A stretch of DNA of 64,000 nt. It comes from Streptomyces sp. NBC_00258. Lineage in GTDB: Bacteria > Actinomycetota > Actinomycetes > Streptomycetales > Streptomycetaceae. Both the position numbers and the translations under genes were made by a program. The stretch covers positions 1,984,001 through 2,048,000 of the forward strand of contig NZ_CP108081.1 of NCBI RefSeq assembly GCF_036182465.1. The letters are read 5' to 3'. The notes beneath the pieces were generated by a model. It saw only the letters and a program-made list of their open reading frames with translations. It had not been told where the DNA came from and did not search any database. Shown one piece after another: positions 26,676 to 35,370 of the stretch (its first letter is position 1; every line of letters starts with the position of its first letter).

Positions 26676-27551
26676 ATGACGACCGACAACAGCGTCCAGG
26701 TGAGTGTTCTCGGACTGGGCGCGATGGGGACCGCTCTCGCGGGTGCACTGGTGAAGGCCGGATACACGACCACATGCTGGAACCGCTCTCCGGGGAAGGC
26801 GGACCAACTCGTCGCACAGGGCGCGGAGGTGGCCGCCACGGCCCGGGACGCGGTCCGGGCGGGCCGACTGGTGGTCGTGTGTCTGTTGGACCACGCGTCG
26901 GTCCATGAGGTGCTCGATCCGCTCTCCGACGAGCTGGCCGGGCGAACCCTGGTCAACGTGACCACGACGTCCCCGGCGCAGTCACGGGAGTTGGCGGACT
27001 GGGCCGCCGAAGCAGGGGTCGCGTATCTGGACGGCGGCGTCATGGCCGTGCCGGACATGATCGGCCGGCCCGGGTCATCGATCCTCTACAGCGGATCGGC
27101 CGAGGTCTTCGACGAGTACAGGCCGCTGCTCGAACTGTGGGGTGCCAGTACCTACTTCGGTGAGGACGCCGGGCTGGCGTCCCTGTACGACCTCGCCCTG
27201 CTCGCGGGCATGTACGTCATGTTCGCCGGATTCGCGCACGGCGCCGCCATGGTCGCGCCGGCCGGTGTGACAGCGCGCGAGTTCGCCGCCCTGGCCACGC
27301 CGTGGCTGGCCGCCATGACCGGTGCCTTCGAAGGATTCGCCGCTGTCGTCGACGGCGGGGACTACACCGTCGCCGGACAGCAGAGCCTCGAGTTCTCCAG
27401 CCTCGACCATCTCCTGGCCGCCAGTTCCGACCAGGGCATCAGCACCGAGGTCGTCGGCATGGTCCAGCGGCTCATCCGACGCCAGATCGACGCAGGCCAC
27501 GGAGAGGAGAGCTTCGCGCGCATCATCGAGAGCATCCGGCAACCGGGCTGA
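26676..27551 (+). CDS. imine reductase-like NADPH-dependent oxidoreductase
   Basis: This 291-residue member of the beta-hydroxyacid dehydrogenase/imine reductase superfamily has an N-terminal Rossmann domain (VLGLGAMGTALAGAL) and CWNRSPGKA, whose Arg-Ser favours NADPH. GGVMAVPDMIGRPGSSILYS is typical of imine reductases. The interdomain helix shows LYDLALLAGMY with an aspartate where many imine reductases carry the proton-donor residue. The C-terminal domain should dimerise by swapping helices. Natural substrates of such enzymes are mostly unknown. A cyclic imine or keto-acid is a fair guess. Control by the divergent HxlR regulator is likely. Confidence 0.82.
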   Translation: MTTDNSVQVSVLGLGAMGTALAGALVKAGYTTTCWNRSPGKADQLVAQGAEVAATARDAVRAGRLVVVCLLDHASVHEVLDPLSDELAGRTLVNVTTTSPAQSRELADWAAEAGVAYLDGGVMAVPDMIGRPGSSILYSGSAEVFDEYRPLLELWGASTYFGEDAGLASLYDLALLAGMYVMFAGFAHGAAMVAPAGVTAREFAALATPWLAAMTGAFEGFAAVVDGGDYTVAGQQSLEFSSLDHLLAASSDQGISTEVVGMVQRLIRRQIDAGHGEESFARIIESIRQPG

Positions 27552-27608
27552 GGAGGGCGGGGCGCCAGGAGCCCGACAGGGGACTTCGGCGGCCAGTCAT
27601 TGTCGCCG

Positions 27609-27640
27609 TTGGGGTCCGGCTGCCTACAGTTGGGGTCCGG
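27609..27640. promoter_or_regulatory. direct repeat TTGGGGTCCGG, possible AraC binding site
   Basis: Two identical 11-mers at 27609-27619 and 27630-27640 are spaced 21 bases apart, two helical turns, just upstream of the AraC-type gene. AraC proteins bind direct half-sites with this spacing, so autoregulation is plausible. Confidence 0.5.
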
Positions 27641-27663
27641 GCCCCAGGCAGGAGGTGAGCGCG

Positions 27664-28743
27664 ATGCCCGTTGCCGACATCCCTGCGGCCCCCGCGGGAA
27701 CCAGCCGCAGTACATCGGCCACGATCCAGCCGAACATCCTGCGCTACCTCACGTCGGTCGCCTTCGAGCGCGGTGTCGATCTGCGGCCGCATCTGGAGCA
27801 GGTCGGTCTCAACGAGACCCTGATGAGTTCGGCGGCCCTCAGGGTCTCCTACCGTCAGGGCAGCGCGGTGATCCGACGGGCTCTGGAGCTCACCGGTGAC
27901 GAGCACCTGGGCATGAAGGTGGGCGCGGCGCAGCACCTGACCGCCTGGGGGCTGCTCGGCTTCGCGCTCATGGCCGCGGAGAACCTGCGGCAGGCCGCCG
28001 AAACCGGAGTGACCTATCAGAACCTGTCCGGGGCGATGGTGGTGTGGTCGGCCGGCGAGGAGGACGACGGTATCGCCATCCGTGCGGATCTGCCCGATCC
28101 CGCCATGGATCCGGGTGTGGCCGTGTTCCTGATCGAGGAGGCGCTGACCTCCGTGGTCACGCTGGCCCGGTTGACCGTCGGTCCGGAATTCGGTCCGCGT
28201 GTGGTGGAGTTCGCCTTCCCCGCACCGGCCCACAGCGACCCGTACGGTCCCTTCTTCGGTTGTCCGGTCCGCTTCGGGGCCCCGGTCAGCCGTGTCGTCA
28301 TCGACCCCGTCTGGGCCCGGGCGCCGATGCCGGGCCGGGATCCGGTGACGTTCGCGTCGGCGTTGGAGACGCTCGACGAGCAGATGGCCTCGCGTCGGCA
28401 CCACCAGGAGCTGCTGGAGGTCATGGAGATCTCCATCGCGCAGAGCCTCCCGGTGGTGCCCTCGTTCGCCGAGCAGGCACGTCGGCACACGGCCAGCGAG
28501 CGCACGCTCCGGCGCCGGCTGGCCGACTGCGGCACGACGTACGAGGCTCTCGTCGACGGAGTGCGCAGAGAGCGGGTCGAACAGTTGCTACGGCGCCCGG
28601 AACTGACCCTGCGTGACATCGCCCATCAGGCAGGTTTCTCCGACGAGCGGACCCTGCGCCGAGCGGTACGCCGCTGGCACGGCACCTCTTCGCGGCGGCT
28701 CCGGGAGGAAGTGCTGGGCGCCGAGGGGCCGGCTCGGGGCTGA
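27664..28743 (+). CDS. AraC family regulator with arabinose-binding-like N-domain
   Basis: The 359-residue protein has the ligand-binding region common to OruR/ArgR-type AraC regulators (LRYLTSVAFERGVDLRPHLE, GAAQHLTAWGLLGFALMAA, FFGCPVRFGAP) and a C-terminal pair of helix-turn-helices (RTLRRRLADCGTTYEALVDG, LTLRDIAHQAGFSDERTLRR). These regulators often activate a nearby catabolic dehydrogenase. The convergent aldehyde dehydrogenase operon at 28788-32427 is the closest candidate. AGGAGGTGA eight bases before the ATG fixes the start. The frame extends upstream without evidence of coding. Confidence 0.9.
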   Translation: MPVADIPAAPAGTSRSTSATIQPNILRYLTSVAFERGVDLRPHLEQVGLNETLMSSAALRVSYRQGSAVIRRALELTGDEHLGMKVGAAQHLTAWGLLGFALMAAENLRQAAETGVTYQNLSGAMVVWSAGEEDDGIAIRADLPDPAMDPGVAVFLIEEALTSVVTLARLTVGPEFGPRVVEFAFPAPAHSDPYGPFFGCPVRFGAPVSRVVIDPVWARAPMPGRDPVTFASALETLDEQMASRRHHQELLEVMEISIAQSLPVVPSFAEQARRHTASERTLRRRLADCGTTYEALVDGVRRERVEQLLRRPELTLRDIAHQAGFSDERTLRRAVRRWHGTSSRRLREEVLGAEGPARG

Positions 28744-28787
28744 CGCCGGAAGGGGGCGCCACGCACACCCCCTCGCTCGGCGGTCGG

Positions 28788-30209
28788 TCAGCGGCTCCGG
28801 ATCCAGATGGTCTTCTCCCTGGTCCACTGCTCGAAGGCGTTCGTGGACTTCTCCGCGCCGCCGAAGCCGGACTCCTTCCAGCCGCCGAAGGGGGCCGTGA
28901 TGTCCCCTTCGCTGTAGGAGTTGACCGAGACGACCCCGGCCTGGATGCCGCGTGCCAGGCGGAGGGCGGCGTCGAGGTCGCGGGTCCACACGGAGGCCGC
29001 GAGCCCGTACGCGGTGGCGTTGGCCAGGGCGATCGCCTCGCTCTCCGAGGTGAAGGTCTGCAGCGTCACGACGGGCCCGAACAACTCCTTGGTGAGGACG
29101 TCGCTTCCCTCGGGGGCGTGGGTGACGACGGTCGGCGGGTAGTAGGCGCCGCGCGGCGGCAGACCGTCCGGCAGGCCCGCGGTGTGGATGTGGGCTCCGT
29201 CGGCGCGGGCGGCCTCCACGGCTCCCGCGACCCGGTCGAAGGCGGCGCTGTCGATGAGGGGGCCGATGTGCGTCCGGGGGTCGGCCGGGTCGCCGATGAC
29301 CAGTTCCCTCGCGGCGACCGTGAACCGGGCCAGGACGTCGTCGGCGATGCTCCGATGGACCAGGATGCGGGAACCCGCCGTGCAGTTCTGGCCCATCGTC
29401 AGGAACGCGGCCTCGATCATGCCGTCGATGAGATCGTCCCCGTAGACGAGGGCGTCGGCCATCAGCACCTGGGGACTCTTGCCGCCCATCTCCAGCGAGA
29501 CACGCTTGAAGTTGGTCTCGGCCGCGTCCTTGAGGATCCGCCGCCCGGTGTCGGTGGACCCGGTGAACGACAGCGCTCCCACGAGGGGGCTGCGGGCGAG
29601 GGCGGTCCCGGCGACCGGGCCGTATCCGGGCAGGACCGTGAGGACGCCGTCCGGGAGGCCTGCCTCGGCGGCGAGCCCGGCCAGGTGCAGCGCCGAACGC
29701 GGTGTCGCCTCGGCGGGCTTGACCAGCAAGCAGTTTCCCGCGGCCAGCGCGGGCCCGACCTTCCACGCGGTCATGGCCAGCGGGTAGTTCCACGGCAGGA
29801 TCGCCGCGACCACCCCGATGGGCTCCCGGCTCATCAGGCCCAGGCTGTCGGACCCGGTGGGGGCCACGCGGCCGAACACCTTGTCGGCGGCCTCGGCGAA
29901 CCAGCGGATCGACTCGATCGCGCCGGGTACGTCGCCCGCGCGGCACTCGGAGATCGGCTTGCCCGCGTCCTCGCTGTCCAGCCGGGCCAGCAGCTCGGCG
30001 TCGCGTTCCATCAGACCGGCCAGTCGCAGCAGCACCGCGCTCCGCTCACGGACCGGCAACCGCGCCCACACTCCCGAGTCGAAGACCTGCTGCGCCTGCT
30101 CGGCGGCCTTGGCGACGTCCTCGGCCGTCGCGGCGGGGAGCGTGGTGTTCAGTTGCCCCGTCGTGGGGTTGAGAACGCGTAGTTCGGACTGACTCTCCAC
30201 TGTGGTCAT
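28788..30209 (-). CDS. NAD(P)-dependent aldehyde dehydrogenase
   Basis: This 473-residue enzyme oxidises an aldehyde to the acid. All family landmarks are present: the PWNYPLAMTAWKVGPALAAG stretch of the cofactor site, FTGSTDTGRRI, LEMGGKSPQVL with the general-base Glu, MGQNCTAGSRI with the nucleophile Cys near residue 285, and the ELFGPVV and GGWKESGFG motifs. The ATG at 30209 has GGAGGAGGC upstream and overlaps the stop of the preceding short-chain dehydrogenase (ATGA). In this operon it follows a flavin monooxygenase and an alcohol-oxidising enzyme, a sequence that would turn a ring-opened alcohol into an acid ready for CoA activation. Confidence 0.93.
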   Translation of the reverse strand: MTTVESQSELRVLNPTTGQLNTTLPAATAEDVAKAAEQAQQVFDSGVWARLPVRERSAVLLRLAGLMERDAELLARLDSEDAGKPISECRAGDVPGAIESIRWFAEAADKVFGRVAPTGSDSLGLMSREPIGVVAAILPWNYPLAMTAWKVGPALAAGNCLLVKPAEATPRSALHLAGLAAEAGLPDGVLTVLPGYGPVAGTALARSPLVGALSFTGSTDTGRRILKDAAETNFKRVSLEMGGKSPQVLMADALVYGDDLIDGMIEAAFLTMGQNCTAGSRILVHRSIADDVLARFTVAARELVIGDPADPRTHIGPLIDSAAFDRVAGAVEAARADGAHIHTAGLPDGLPPRGAYYPPTVVTHAPEGSDVLTKELFGPVVTLQTFTSESEAIALANATAYGLAASVWTRDLDAALRLARGIQAGVVSVNSYSEGDITAPFGGWKESGFGGAEKSTNAFEQWTREKTIWIRSR

Positions 30210-31084
30210 GCCTCCTCCACCAGTTCCCATCGGTCGTCGACCCGGCACGCCAGCCCTCTGTGGCGCAGGTCCTCCAGATAGCGGGCCATCCCGCGATCGC
30301 CTCTCCTGCGGAAGAGCGGGAGGATCTTGGGCAGCAGGTTCGGCGCGAGCATCGCGAAGCGGACGAGCCACGACTCACCGGAACGGGGGTACGCCTCCAG
30401 GCGGGGCCTGTCCAACAGGCTGACCACGGCCGCCACGACGTCGGCGGGCTGCTGCGGCGGGTCCTGGAACTGCATGGAGTTTCCGCCGTCCACGGCCTCC
30501 TGGCGCAGCATCCGGGTGTCGGTGGCCGAGGGGAGCACGGATCCGGCGAGGATGCCCTTGCTCCTCAGGTCGAGCCCGATGGCGAGCATCGCGCCCCGCA
30601 GTCCGAACTTCGAGGCCGTGTAGATGGGGGTCTCGCCCAGCGGGAAGATCCCGCCGAGGGAGACGGTGGTGACCACGCGGGCGTCCCGGGAGGCCTGGAG
30701 CAGGGGGATAGCGATCCTGGTCGCGATCAGCGGGGAGGTCAGGTTGAGCGTGATCTCCCGTTCGATGCTCTCGACGCTGCGGACGTCGAAGCGTTCGGCG
30801 CTGGTCATGCCCACGTTGTTGACGAGGACGTCGAGCCGCCCGTACGTGTCGGCGACCAGGTCGAAGAGACGCTCCACCTGGGCGCGGTCCAGGACGTCGC
30901 AGCCGATGCCCGAGTGCCCGGTGCCGGGCAGTTCGTCGGCGGTCTTCGCGGCGCGGGCCGCGTCGATGTCGACGACCACGCAGCGGGCGCCGCCGGAGGC
31001 GAAGCGGCGGCACATCGCGCTGCCGATACCGCCCGCGCCGCCGGTCACCAGGATGACCTTGTCGGTGAAGTCGAAGCGGCTCAC
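30206..31084 (-). CDS. short-chain dehydrogenase/reductase with C-terminal extension
   Basis: The 292-residue classical short-chain dehydrogenase has TGGAGGIGSAM for cofactor, an acidic DID pointing to NAD, NNVG, the catalytic serine in VVTTVSLGG and YTASK for Tyr and Lys. A 40-residue tail after the fold (LLPKILPLFRRRGDRGMARYL) is long and basic and may contact membrane or a partner. The GTG start overlaps the monooxygenase stop (GTGA), and its own stop overlaps the aldehyde dehydrogenase start, so the three genes are tightly coupled. Confidence 0.88.
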   Translation of the reverse strand: MSRFDFTDKVILVTGGAGGIGSAMCRRFASGGARCVVVDIDAARAAKTADELPGTGHSGIGCDVLDRAQVERLFDLVADTYGRLDVLVNNVGMTSAERFDVRSVESIEREITLNLTSPLIATRIAIPLLQASRDARVVTTVSLGGIFPLGETPIYTASKFGLRGAMLAIGLDLRSKGILAGSVLPSATDTRMLRQEAVDGGNSMQFQDPPQQPADVVAAVVSLLDRPRLEAYPRSGESWLVRFAMLAPNLLPKILPLFRRRGDRGMARYLEDLRHRGLACRVDDRWELVEEA

Positions 31085-32427
31085 GACACCGCCTCCGTCT
31101 GCCGCGGCGACCTCACCGGCGGAGGCTGTCCCTCGGTGCGCCAGCCCATCCGGGCCGCGACCCTGGCGAGGTGCTTCACGATGGTCGCGCTGTCGACGTA
31201 GCCGGTGTGGCGGGGCGAGGCGACGAACTTCAGGCCACCGGTGAGGTCCGGGCGGTCGCTGCGGATCAGGTGCGCGAAGCGCTCCGCGTTCGGCAGCCCG
31301 TGCCGCGTGTCGTGGATGTACCCGGCGATCAACTGCGCCTGGGTGTCGAACAGTTGGTACGCGCCGGAGTTGGTCTCGATGAAGCCGACGCCGAACAGCC
31401 CCTGGTGCTCGCGGGAGAACGACGACAGGTACAGGTCGGGGTGCTGCTCGTCGCCGAAGTACTTCTGCGCGACCGGCACCTTGTGCAGATAGCCGGTGGC
31501 CATCAGGACGAGGTCGAAGTCGTCACTCGTGCCGTCGGTGAAGTACACGGTGCTGCCGTCGGCGCGGGCGATCGCCGGTTTGGCGGTGATGTCCCCGTGC
31601 TGGAGGTGGTGGATCAGCATCGAGTTGACCGCGGGGTGCGTCTCGAACAGCCTGTGGTCCGGCTTCTGCAGGCCCAGGCGCCTCGGGTCGCCGTTGACGA
31701 TCCGCAGCAGGGCGCCGAAGACCCGCTGCTCCAGCCACATCGGCAGCTTCGGCCCGCCGGCCGCGATGGTGTCCACCGGCCGCCCGAACAGATGCTTGGG
31801 GATGAACCAGTAGCCGCGCCGCATGCTGATCACCGCGTGGTCCGCGCTGCGTGCCGCGTCGCAGGCGATGTCGCAGCCGGAGTTCCCCGCGCCCACGACC
31901 AGCACCCGCTTGCCGCGCAGTTCCTCCGCGCTGCGGAAGCCGACCGTGTGGCGCACCTCGCCGGTGAAGTTCCCCGGCAGTTCGGGGAGGTTGGGGTGCC
32001 ACTGCGAGCCCGTGCACACCACGACCTGGCCGTGCACGCTCTGTCGTCCGTCGGCCCGGGTGACGGTCCAGGTCCCGTCCGCGTTCTTCTCGACGCCCTC
32101 GACGCCGACGCCGAACTCGATCCGCTCCCTCAGCCCGTAGGCGTCGGCGAACGACCGTAGGTACGACAGGATCTGCCGGTGCGGGGGATAGTCCGCAAAG
32201 TGGTCGGGCATCGGCCAGCCGCCGTATCCCGAGAGCGTCCTGCTGGAGATGAAGTGGGCCGACTCGTACATCGGGCTGCCGGGGTTGTCGATGTCCCAGA
32301 TACCGCCGGGCCCGGTGTGCCGCTCCAGGTGCGTGTACGGCAGGTTCCTCTCGGCCAGGGCCCTCGCGACCGCCAGCCCGGCAGGTCCCGCCCCGATGAC
32401 ACAGGTGTCGTACTGGGTCTTCTCCAC
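31081..32427 (-). CDS. flavin-containing monooxygenase, Baeyer-Villiger-like
   Basis: This 448-residue FAD- and NADPH-dependent oxygenase has GAGPAGLAVARAL at the N-terminus, the second nucleotide site GAGNSGCDIACDAA near residue 190, and FTGEVRHTVGF, which fits the FxGxxxHxxxF fingerprint of flavin and Baeyer-Villiger monooxygenases. It may insert oxygen next to a ketone to give an ester or lactone, or oxidise N or S; the first fits the catabolic context best. GTG at 32427 with AAAGGAGG nine bases upstream is the start. It heads an operon with a short-chain dehydrogenase and an aldehyde dehydrogenase. A regulon site lies at 32644-32662 on its upstream side. Confidence 0.9.
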   Translation of the reverse strand: MEKTQYDTCVIGAGPAGLAVARALAERNLPYTHLERHTGPGGIWDIDNPGSPMYESAHFISSRTLSGYGGWPMPDHFADYPPHRQILSYLRSFADAYGLRERIEFGVGVEGVEKNADGTWTVTRADGRQSVHGQVVVCTGSQWHPNLPELPGNFTGEVRHTVGFRSAEELRGKRVLVVGAGNSGCDIACDAARSADHAVISMRRGYWFIPKHLFGRPVDTIAAGGPKLPMWLEQRVFGALLRIVNGDPRRLGLQKPDHRLFETHPAVNSMLIHHLQHGDITAKPAIARADGSTVYFTDGTSDDFDLVLMATGYLHKVPVAQKYFGDEQHPDLYLSSFSREHQGLFGVGFIETNSGAYQLFDTQAQLIAGYIHDTRHGLPNAERFAHLIRSDRPDLTGGLKFVASPRHTGYVDSATIVKHLARVAARMGWRTEGQPPPVRSPRQTEAVS

Positions 32428-32643
32428 GAGCCCGCCTCCTTTCTCCTCGCACTTCGCCGGTGTTGCCGGAAACCTATGCACCGGGCGCTCGGCGCGAACT
32501 GGTCTGCGCGGCCACGGAGGGGACCTCAGCGGCCATACGTCTGCCTCCCTGGGCCCGGTCCCTCCGCCGGGCGGCGCGAGGCCCGGCCGAAGGCGTGTTC
32601 CGGGCCTTGTCGCCCTCATGTCCCGGACCTAGACTCGATATCG

Positions 32644-32662
32644 AACTGAAGTGGGTTCAGTT
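32644..32662. promoter_or_regulatory. regulon operator A, AACTGAA-N5-TTCAGTT
   Basis: A perfect 7-bp inverted repeat around GTGGG lies between the divergent monooxygenase and short-chain dehydrogenase genes. It is the best member of a family of seven similar sites in this window and could control both directions. Confidence 0.8.
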
Positions 32663-32699
32663 TCCTGGATCCAACGGCTCACGGACGGGAGTGAACGGA

Positions 32700-33503
32700 A
32701 TGCTGGGTTCTCTGGACGGCAGGACCGCCCTCGTCACCGGGGCGGGCCAGGGCATCGGACGGGCGATCGCCGTGGAGCTCGCCCGCCAAGGGGCCTCGGC
32801 GGTCGCCGTCGCCGACCGGAACGGCGAAACCGCCGCCGAGACGGCCGAGTTGGTGCGCGCGGCGGGCGCGAAGGCGGAGTCGATCGTCTGCGATCTGCGG
32901 GTGCGCGACGACATCGAGGCGATGGTGACGCGTTCGGCGGAGCGGTTCGACGGGCTCGACGTGCTGGTCAACAACGCCGGGGTGATCGAGACCACGTTCA
33001 CGGCCGATCCCGGCCGGAGTGTCGACACGCTCGCCGAGGAGGTGTGGGACGCGGTCTACGAGGTCAATCTCAAGGCCGTGTGGCTCACCACCAAGTACGC
33101 GGCGCCCTTCCTGCGCGCTTCGCGGCGTGGCCCCGCCATCGTGAACACCGCCTCCGTCTCCGGTCTCACCGGCTTCCCCAACGCCCCCGCCTACGGGGTG
33201 ACGAAGGCGGGCGTCATCCATCTGACCAAGGTCACCGCCGTCGATCTCGCCCCCGTGCGCTGCAACTGCTTCTGCCCCGGCGTCATCGACACACCTCTCG
33301 CGCAGGACTTCTTCGCGGCGGCCGAGGACCGTGACGCGATGGAACGGGAGCTGACCGCACCGCAGTTGGTGGACCGGCTGGGTCGGCCGCAGGAGGTGGC
33401 CCGGCTCGCCTGCTTCCTGGCGTCCGACGACGCGGCGTTCATCACGGGCTCCGCGTATGTGATCGACGGCGGCGCGCTGGCCTGGCGCGGCGTCAAGGAC
33501 TGA
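32700..33503 (+). CDS. short-chain dehydrogenase/reductase
   Basis: A 267-residue classical enzyme with TGAGQGIGRAIA for cofactor, VADRNG whose Asp suggests NAD, LVNNAG, the catalytic Ser in NTASVSG and YGVTK for Tyr and Lys. The C-terminus VIDGGALAW is typical of the family. It should oxidise a secondary alcohol on a CoA ester or ring. GGGAG lies seven bases before the ATG; a GTG at 32691 is in frame but would overlap that site. It forms a two-gene unit with the next short-chain dehydrogenase 16 bases on, under operator A. Confidence 0.9.
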   Translation: MLGSLDGRTALVTGAGQGIGRAIAVELARQGASAVAVADRNGETAAETAELVRAAGAKAESIVCDLRVRDDIEAMVTRSAERFDGLDVLVNNAGVIETTFTADPGRSVDTLAEEVWDAVYEVNLKAVWLTTKYAAPFLRASRRGPAIVNTASVSGLTGFPNAPAYGVTKAGVIHLTKVTAVDLAPVRCNCFCPGVIDTPLAQDFFAAAEDRDAMERELTAPQLVDRLGRPQEVARLACFLASDDAAFITGSAYVIDGGALAWRGVKD

Positions 33504-33519
33504 GCACGTGGGAGACACG

Positions 33520-34269
33520 ATGGAAGCGAGACTGGCCGGGAAGGTGGCGCTGGTGACCGGCGCGACCGGAGGAATCGGCGACGCGGTCGTACGTCGGCTC
33601 GCGGCCGAGGGCGCTGCCGTGGTGGTGACCGATGTCGACGCGGACCGCTGCGCGAAACTCGCCGAGGAGGTCGGGGGCGGTGCCGTGGGCCAGGCCCTGG
33701 ACGTCACCGACGAGTCGGCCTGGGAAGCGGTCGTCACCCGCGCGACCGCCGAGCTCGGCGGTCTGTCCGTGCTGGTCAACAACGCCGGCATCGCCGCGAT
33801 GGGCACCGTCGAGACGGAGACCCAGGAGACCTGGGACCAGGTCATCGGCGTGACCCAGACCGGCGTCTGGCTCGGCATGAAGCACGGCGGCCCGGCCATC
33901 GAACGCTCCGGCGGCGGCTCGATCGTCAACGTGGCGTCGATCTTCGGCACGGTCGGCGGCTTCGGCGCCCAGTTCTCATATCACGCGGCCAAAGGGGCCG
34001 TACGCCTGATGTCGAAGAACGCCGCGCTGCACTGGGCGAAGCGCGGAGTACGGGTCAACTCCCTCCATCCGGGCTTCATCGAGACGCCCCGCTCAAGGGA
34101 ACTGTGGCGTGACACGCCCCGGTTGACCGCGATGCTCGACGGCACCCCGCTCGGCCGCCTCGGCACACCCGAGGAGGTCGCGGCGACCGTCGCTTTCCTC
34201 GCCTCCGACGACGCGAGCTTCATGACCGGCTCGGAGCTGTACGTCGACGGGGGCTGGACTGCGCGATGA
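33520..34269 (+). CDS. short-chain dehydrogenase/reductase
   Basis: A 249-residue classical enzyme with TGATGGIGDAVV, VTDVDADR, LVNNAGIA, the catalytic Ser in VASIFG and YHAAK for Tyr and Lys. LHPGFIETP and YVDGGWTAR complete the pattern. The final residues GGWTAR also end the enzyme encoded at 40893. GGGAG lies six bases before the ATG. It is the second gene after operator A and ends before a strong terminator hairpin. Confidence 0.9.
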   Translation: MEARLAGKVALVTGATGGIGDAVVRRLAAEGAAVVVTDVDADRCAKLAEEVGGGAVGQALDVTDESAWEAVVTRATAELGGLSVLVNNAGIAAMGTVETETQETWDQVIGVTQTGVWLGMKHGGPAIERSGGGSIVNVASIFGTVGGFGAQFSYHAAKGAVRLMSKNAALHWAKRGVRVNSLHPGFIETPRSRELWRDTPRLTAMLDGTPLGRLGTPEEVAATVAFLASDDASFMTGSELYVDGGWTAR

Positions 34270-34316
34270 GTGGGACCGGGACCTGACCGGGCGGTTTTCG
34301 TCATACGGGGTACGGG

Positions 34317-34360
34317 CCGTGCGACCCACCGCGCCGCAGCGGGCGCGGTGGGTCGCACGG
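34317..34360. terminator. bidirectional terminator hairpin
   Basis: A 19-bp perfect stem (34317-34335 with 34342-34360) with a 6-base loop lies between the convergent short-chain dehydrogenase and SH3-like genes. It is one of the strongest hairpins in the window. Confidence 0.88.
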
Positions 34361-34366
34361 TCCGGC

Positions 34367-34816
34367 TCAGCACTGCGGGATCTGGGACTTCCAGGTGCCC
34401 GGGCCGCCCGTGTCCAGGTACCAGTCGTTGACGTAACCGTCGCCGATTCCGTTGTCGACCCGCATCCAGTAGCGGTATCCGTTGCCGTCCGCGTCAGGGT
34501 CGCCGGTGGTCCAGCAGATGAGGCCGAGTTGATCACCGTTGTGGTACTGGCCGAAGACGGGCGACTTCGCGGCCCCGTAGCTCGGGCCGGTACGTACGGC
34601 GAGGTGGGAGCCCGCGTCGATGCCGGTGACGTACGCGCAGTTGGTCCGGTCGCCCGAGATGCTGCACTGGTGGATGGCGGCGCCCGCCGGGCCGGCCCCG
34701 CCGACGACGGCCGAGGCCGCGGCGGTCAGCACGGCGCCGGTGGCGGCGAGCGCGCGCAGCCGCCACTTGGGCCGCGTACGCAGGTTCGACTGCTGCGGCT
34801 GGTTCGACTGCTTCAT
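34367..34816 (-). CDS. secreted SH3-like protein, copy 1
   Basis: This 149-residue exported protein has a signal peptide ending near AGPAGA and a mature domain of about 85 residues. SHLAVRTGPSYGAAKSPVFG and LICWTTGDPDADGNGYRYWM are typical of bacterial SH3-type domains in Streptomyces secreted proteins. Four cysteines could form two disulfides. Its near-copy lies 26 bases upstream, sharing the block from WTTGDPDADGNGYRYWM to the C-terminus (GYVNDWYLDTGGPGTWK). Such domains bind peptidoglycan or partner proteins; a function cannot be read. The start has GGAAGGACC upstream. Confidence 0.82.
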   Translation of the reverse strand: MKQSNQPQQSNLRTRPKWRLRALAATGAVLTAAASAVVGGAGPAGAAIHQCSISGDRTNCAYVTGIDAGSHLAVRTGPSYGAAKSPVFGQYHNGDQLGLICWTTGDPDADGNGYRYWMRVDNGIGDGYVNDWYLDTGGPGTWKSQIPQC

Positions 34817-34842
34817 GAGAGGTCCTTCCGTGGTCGGCGCGG

Positions 34843-35262
34843 TCAGCACTGGTGGATCAGCGGCTTCCATGTGCCGGGGCCGCCGGTGTCGAGATACCAG
34901 TCGTTGACGTAGCCGCTGGCGCTCCCGGTGGAGACCTTCATCCAGTAGCGGTAGCCGTTGCCGTCCGCGTCAGGGTCGCCGGTGGTCCAGCAGTTGACCT
35001 CCAGCCACTGCCCGTTGCCCCAACGGGCCACCGGCGTCGAGCCGTAGTTCGGTGCGGTACGCATCACCAGGGCCGAGCCCGGGTCGATACCGGTCACCTG
35101 AGCGCAGCGGGCCGGGTCGCCCGGGCCCGCACCGGGGCACGGACGCGGCGCGGCCTGGGCGGGCGTGGCCGCGAGCAGCCCGGCCCCGGCGAGCAGGACG
35201 GTGGCCGCCCCCGCGACGGCCGCCGAGCCCGTCCGGGACCTGAGTAGCCGTGACGTCAGCAT
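34843..35262 (-). CDS. secreted SH3-like protein, copy 2
   Basis: This 139-residue exported protein is paralogous to the gene directly downstream. A signal peptide ends near TPAQAA and the mature part again has the SH3-like motifs ALVMRTAPNYGSTPVARWG and NCWTTGDPDADGNGYRYWM. The first is upstream on the strand and probably shares its promoter with copy 1. GGAGGAA fixes the start at 35262. The N-terminal half of the mature region differs more between the copies than the C-terminal half, suggesting tandem duplication and later divergence in the binding surface. Confidence 0.82.
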   Translation of the reverse strand: MLTSRLLRSRTGSAAVAGAATVLLAGAGLLAATPAQAAPRPCPGAGPGDPARCAQVTGIDPGSALVMRTAPNYGSTPVARWGNGQWLEVNCWTTGDPDADGNGYRYWMKVSTGSASGYVNDWYLDTGGPGTWKPLIHQC

Positions 35263-35370
35263 CGGTTCCTCCGTTCGATGGTCATGGTCATCGACCTTGG
35301 CATCCAACGGAGACGGGCACATCCTGTGATGTCTCAGGGTGCTGGTGCGGCCTGTTCGGCGAGGGGCCCG

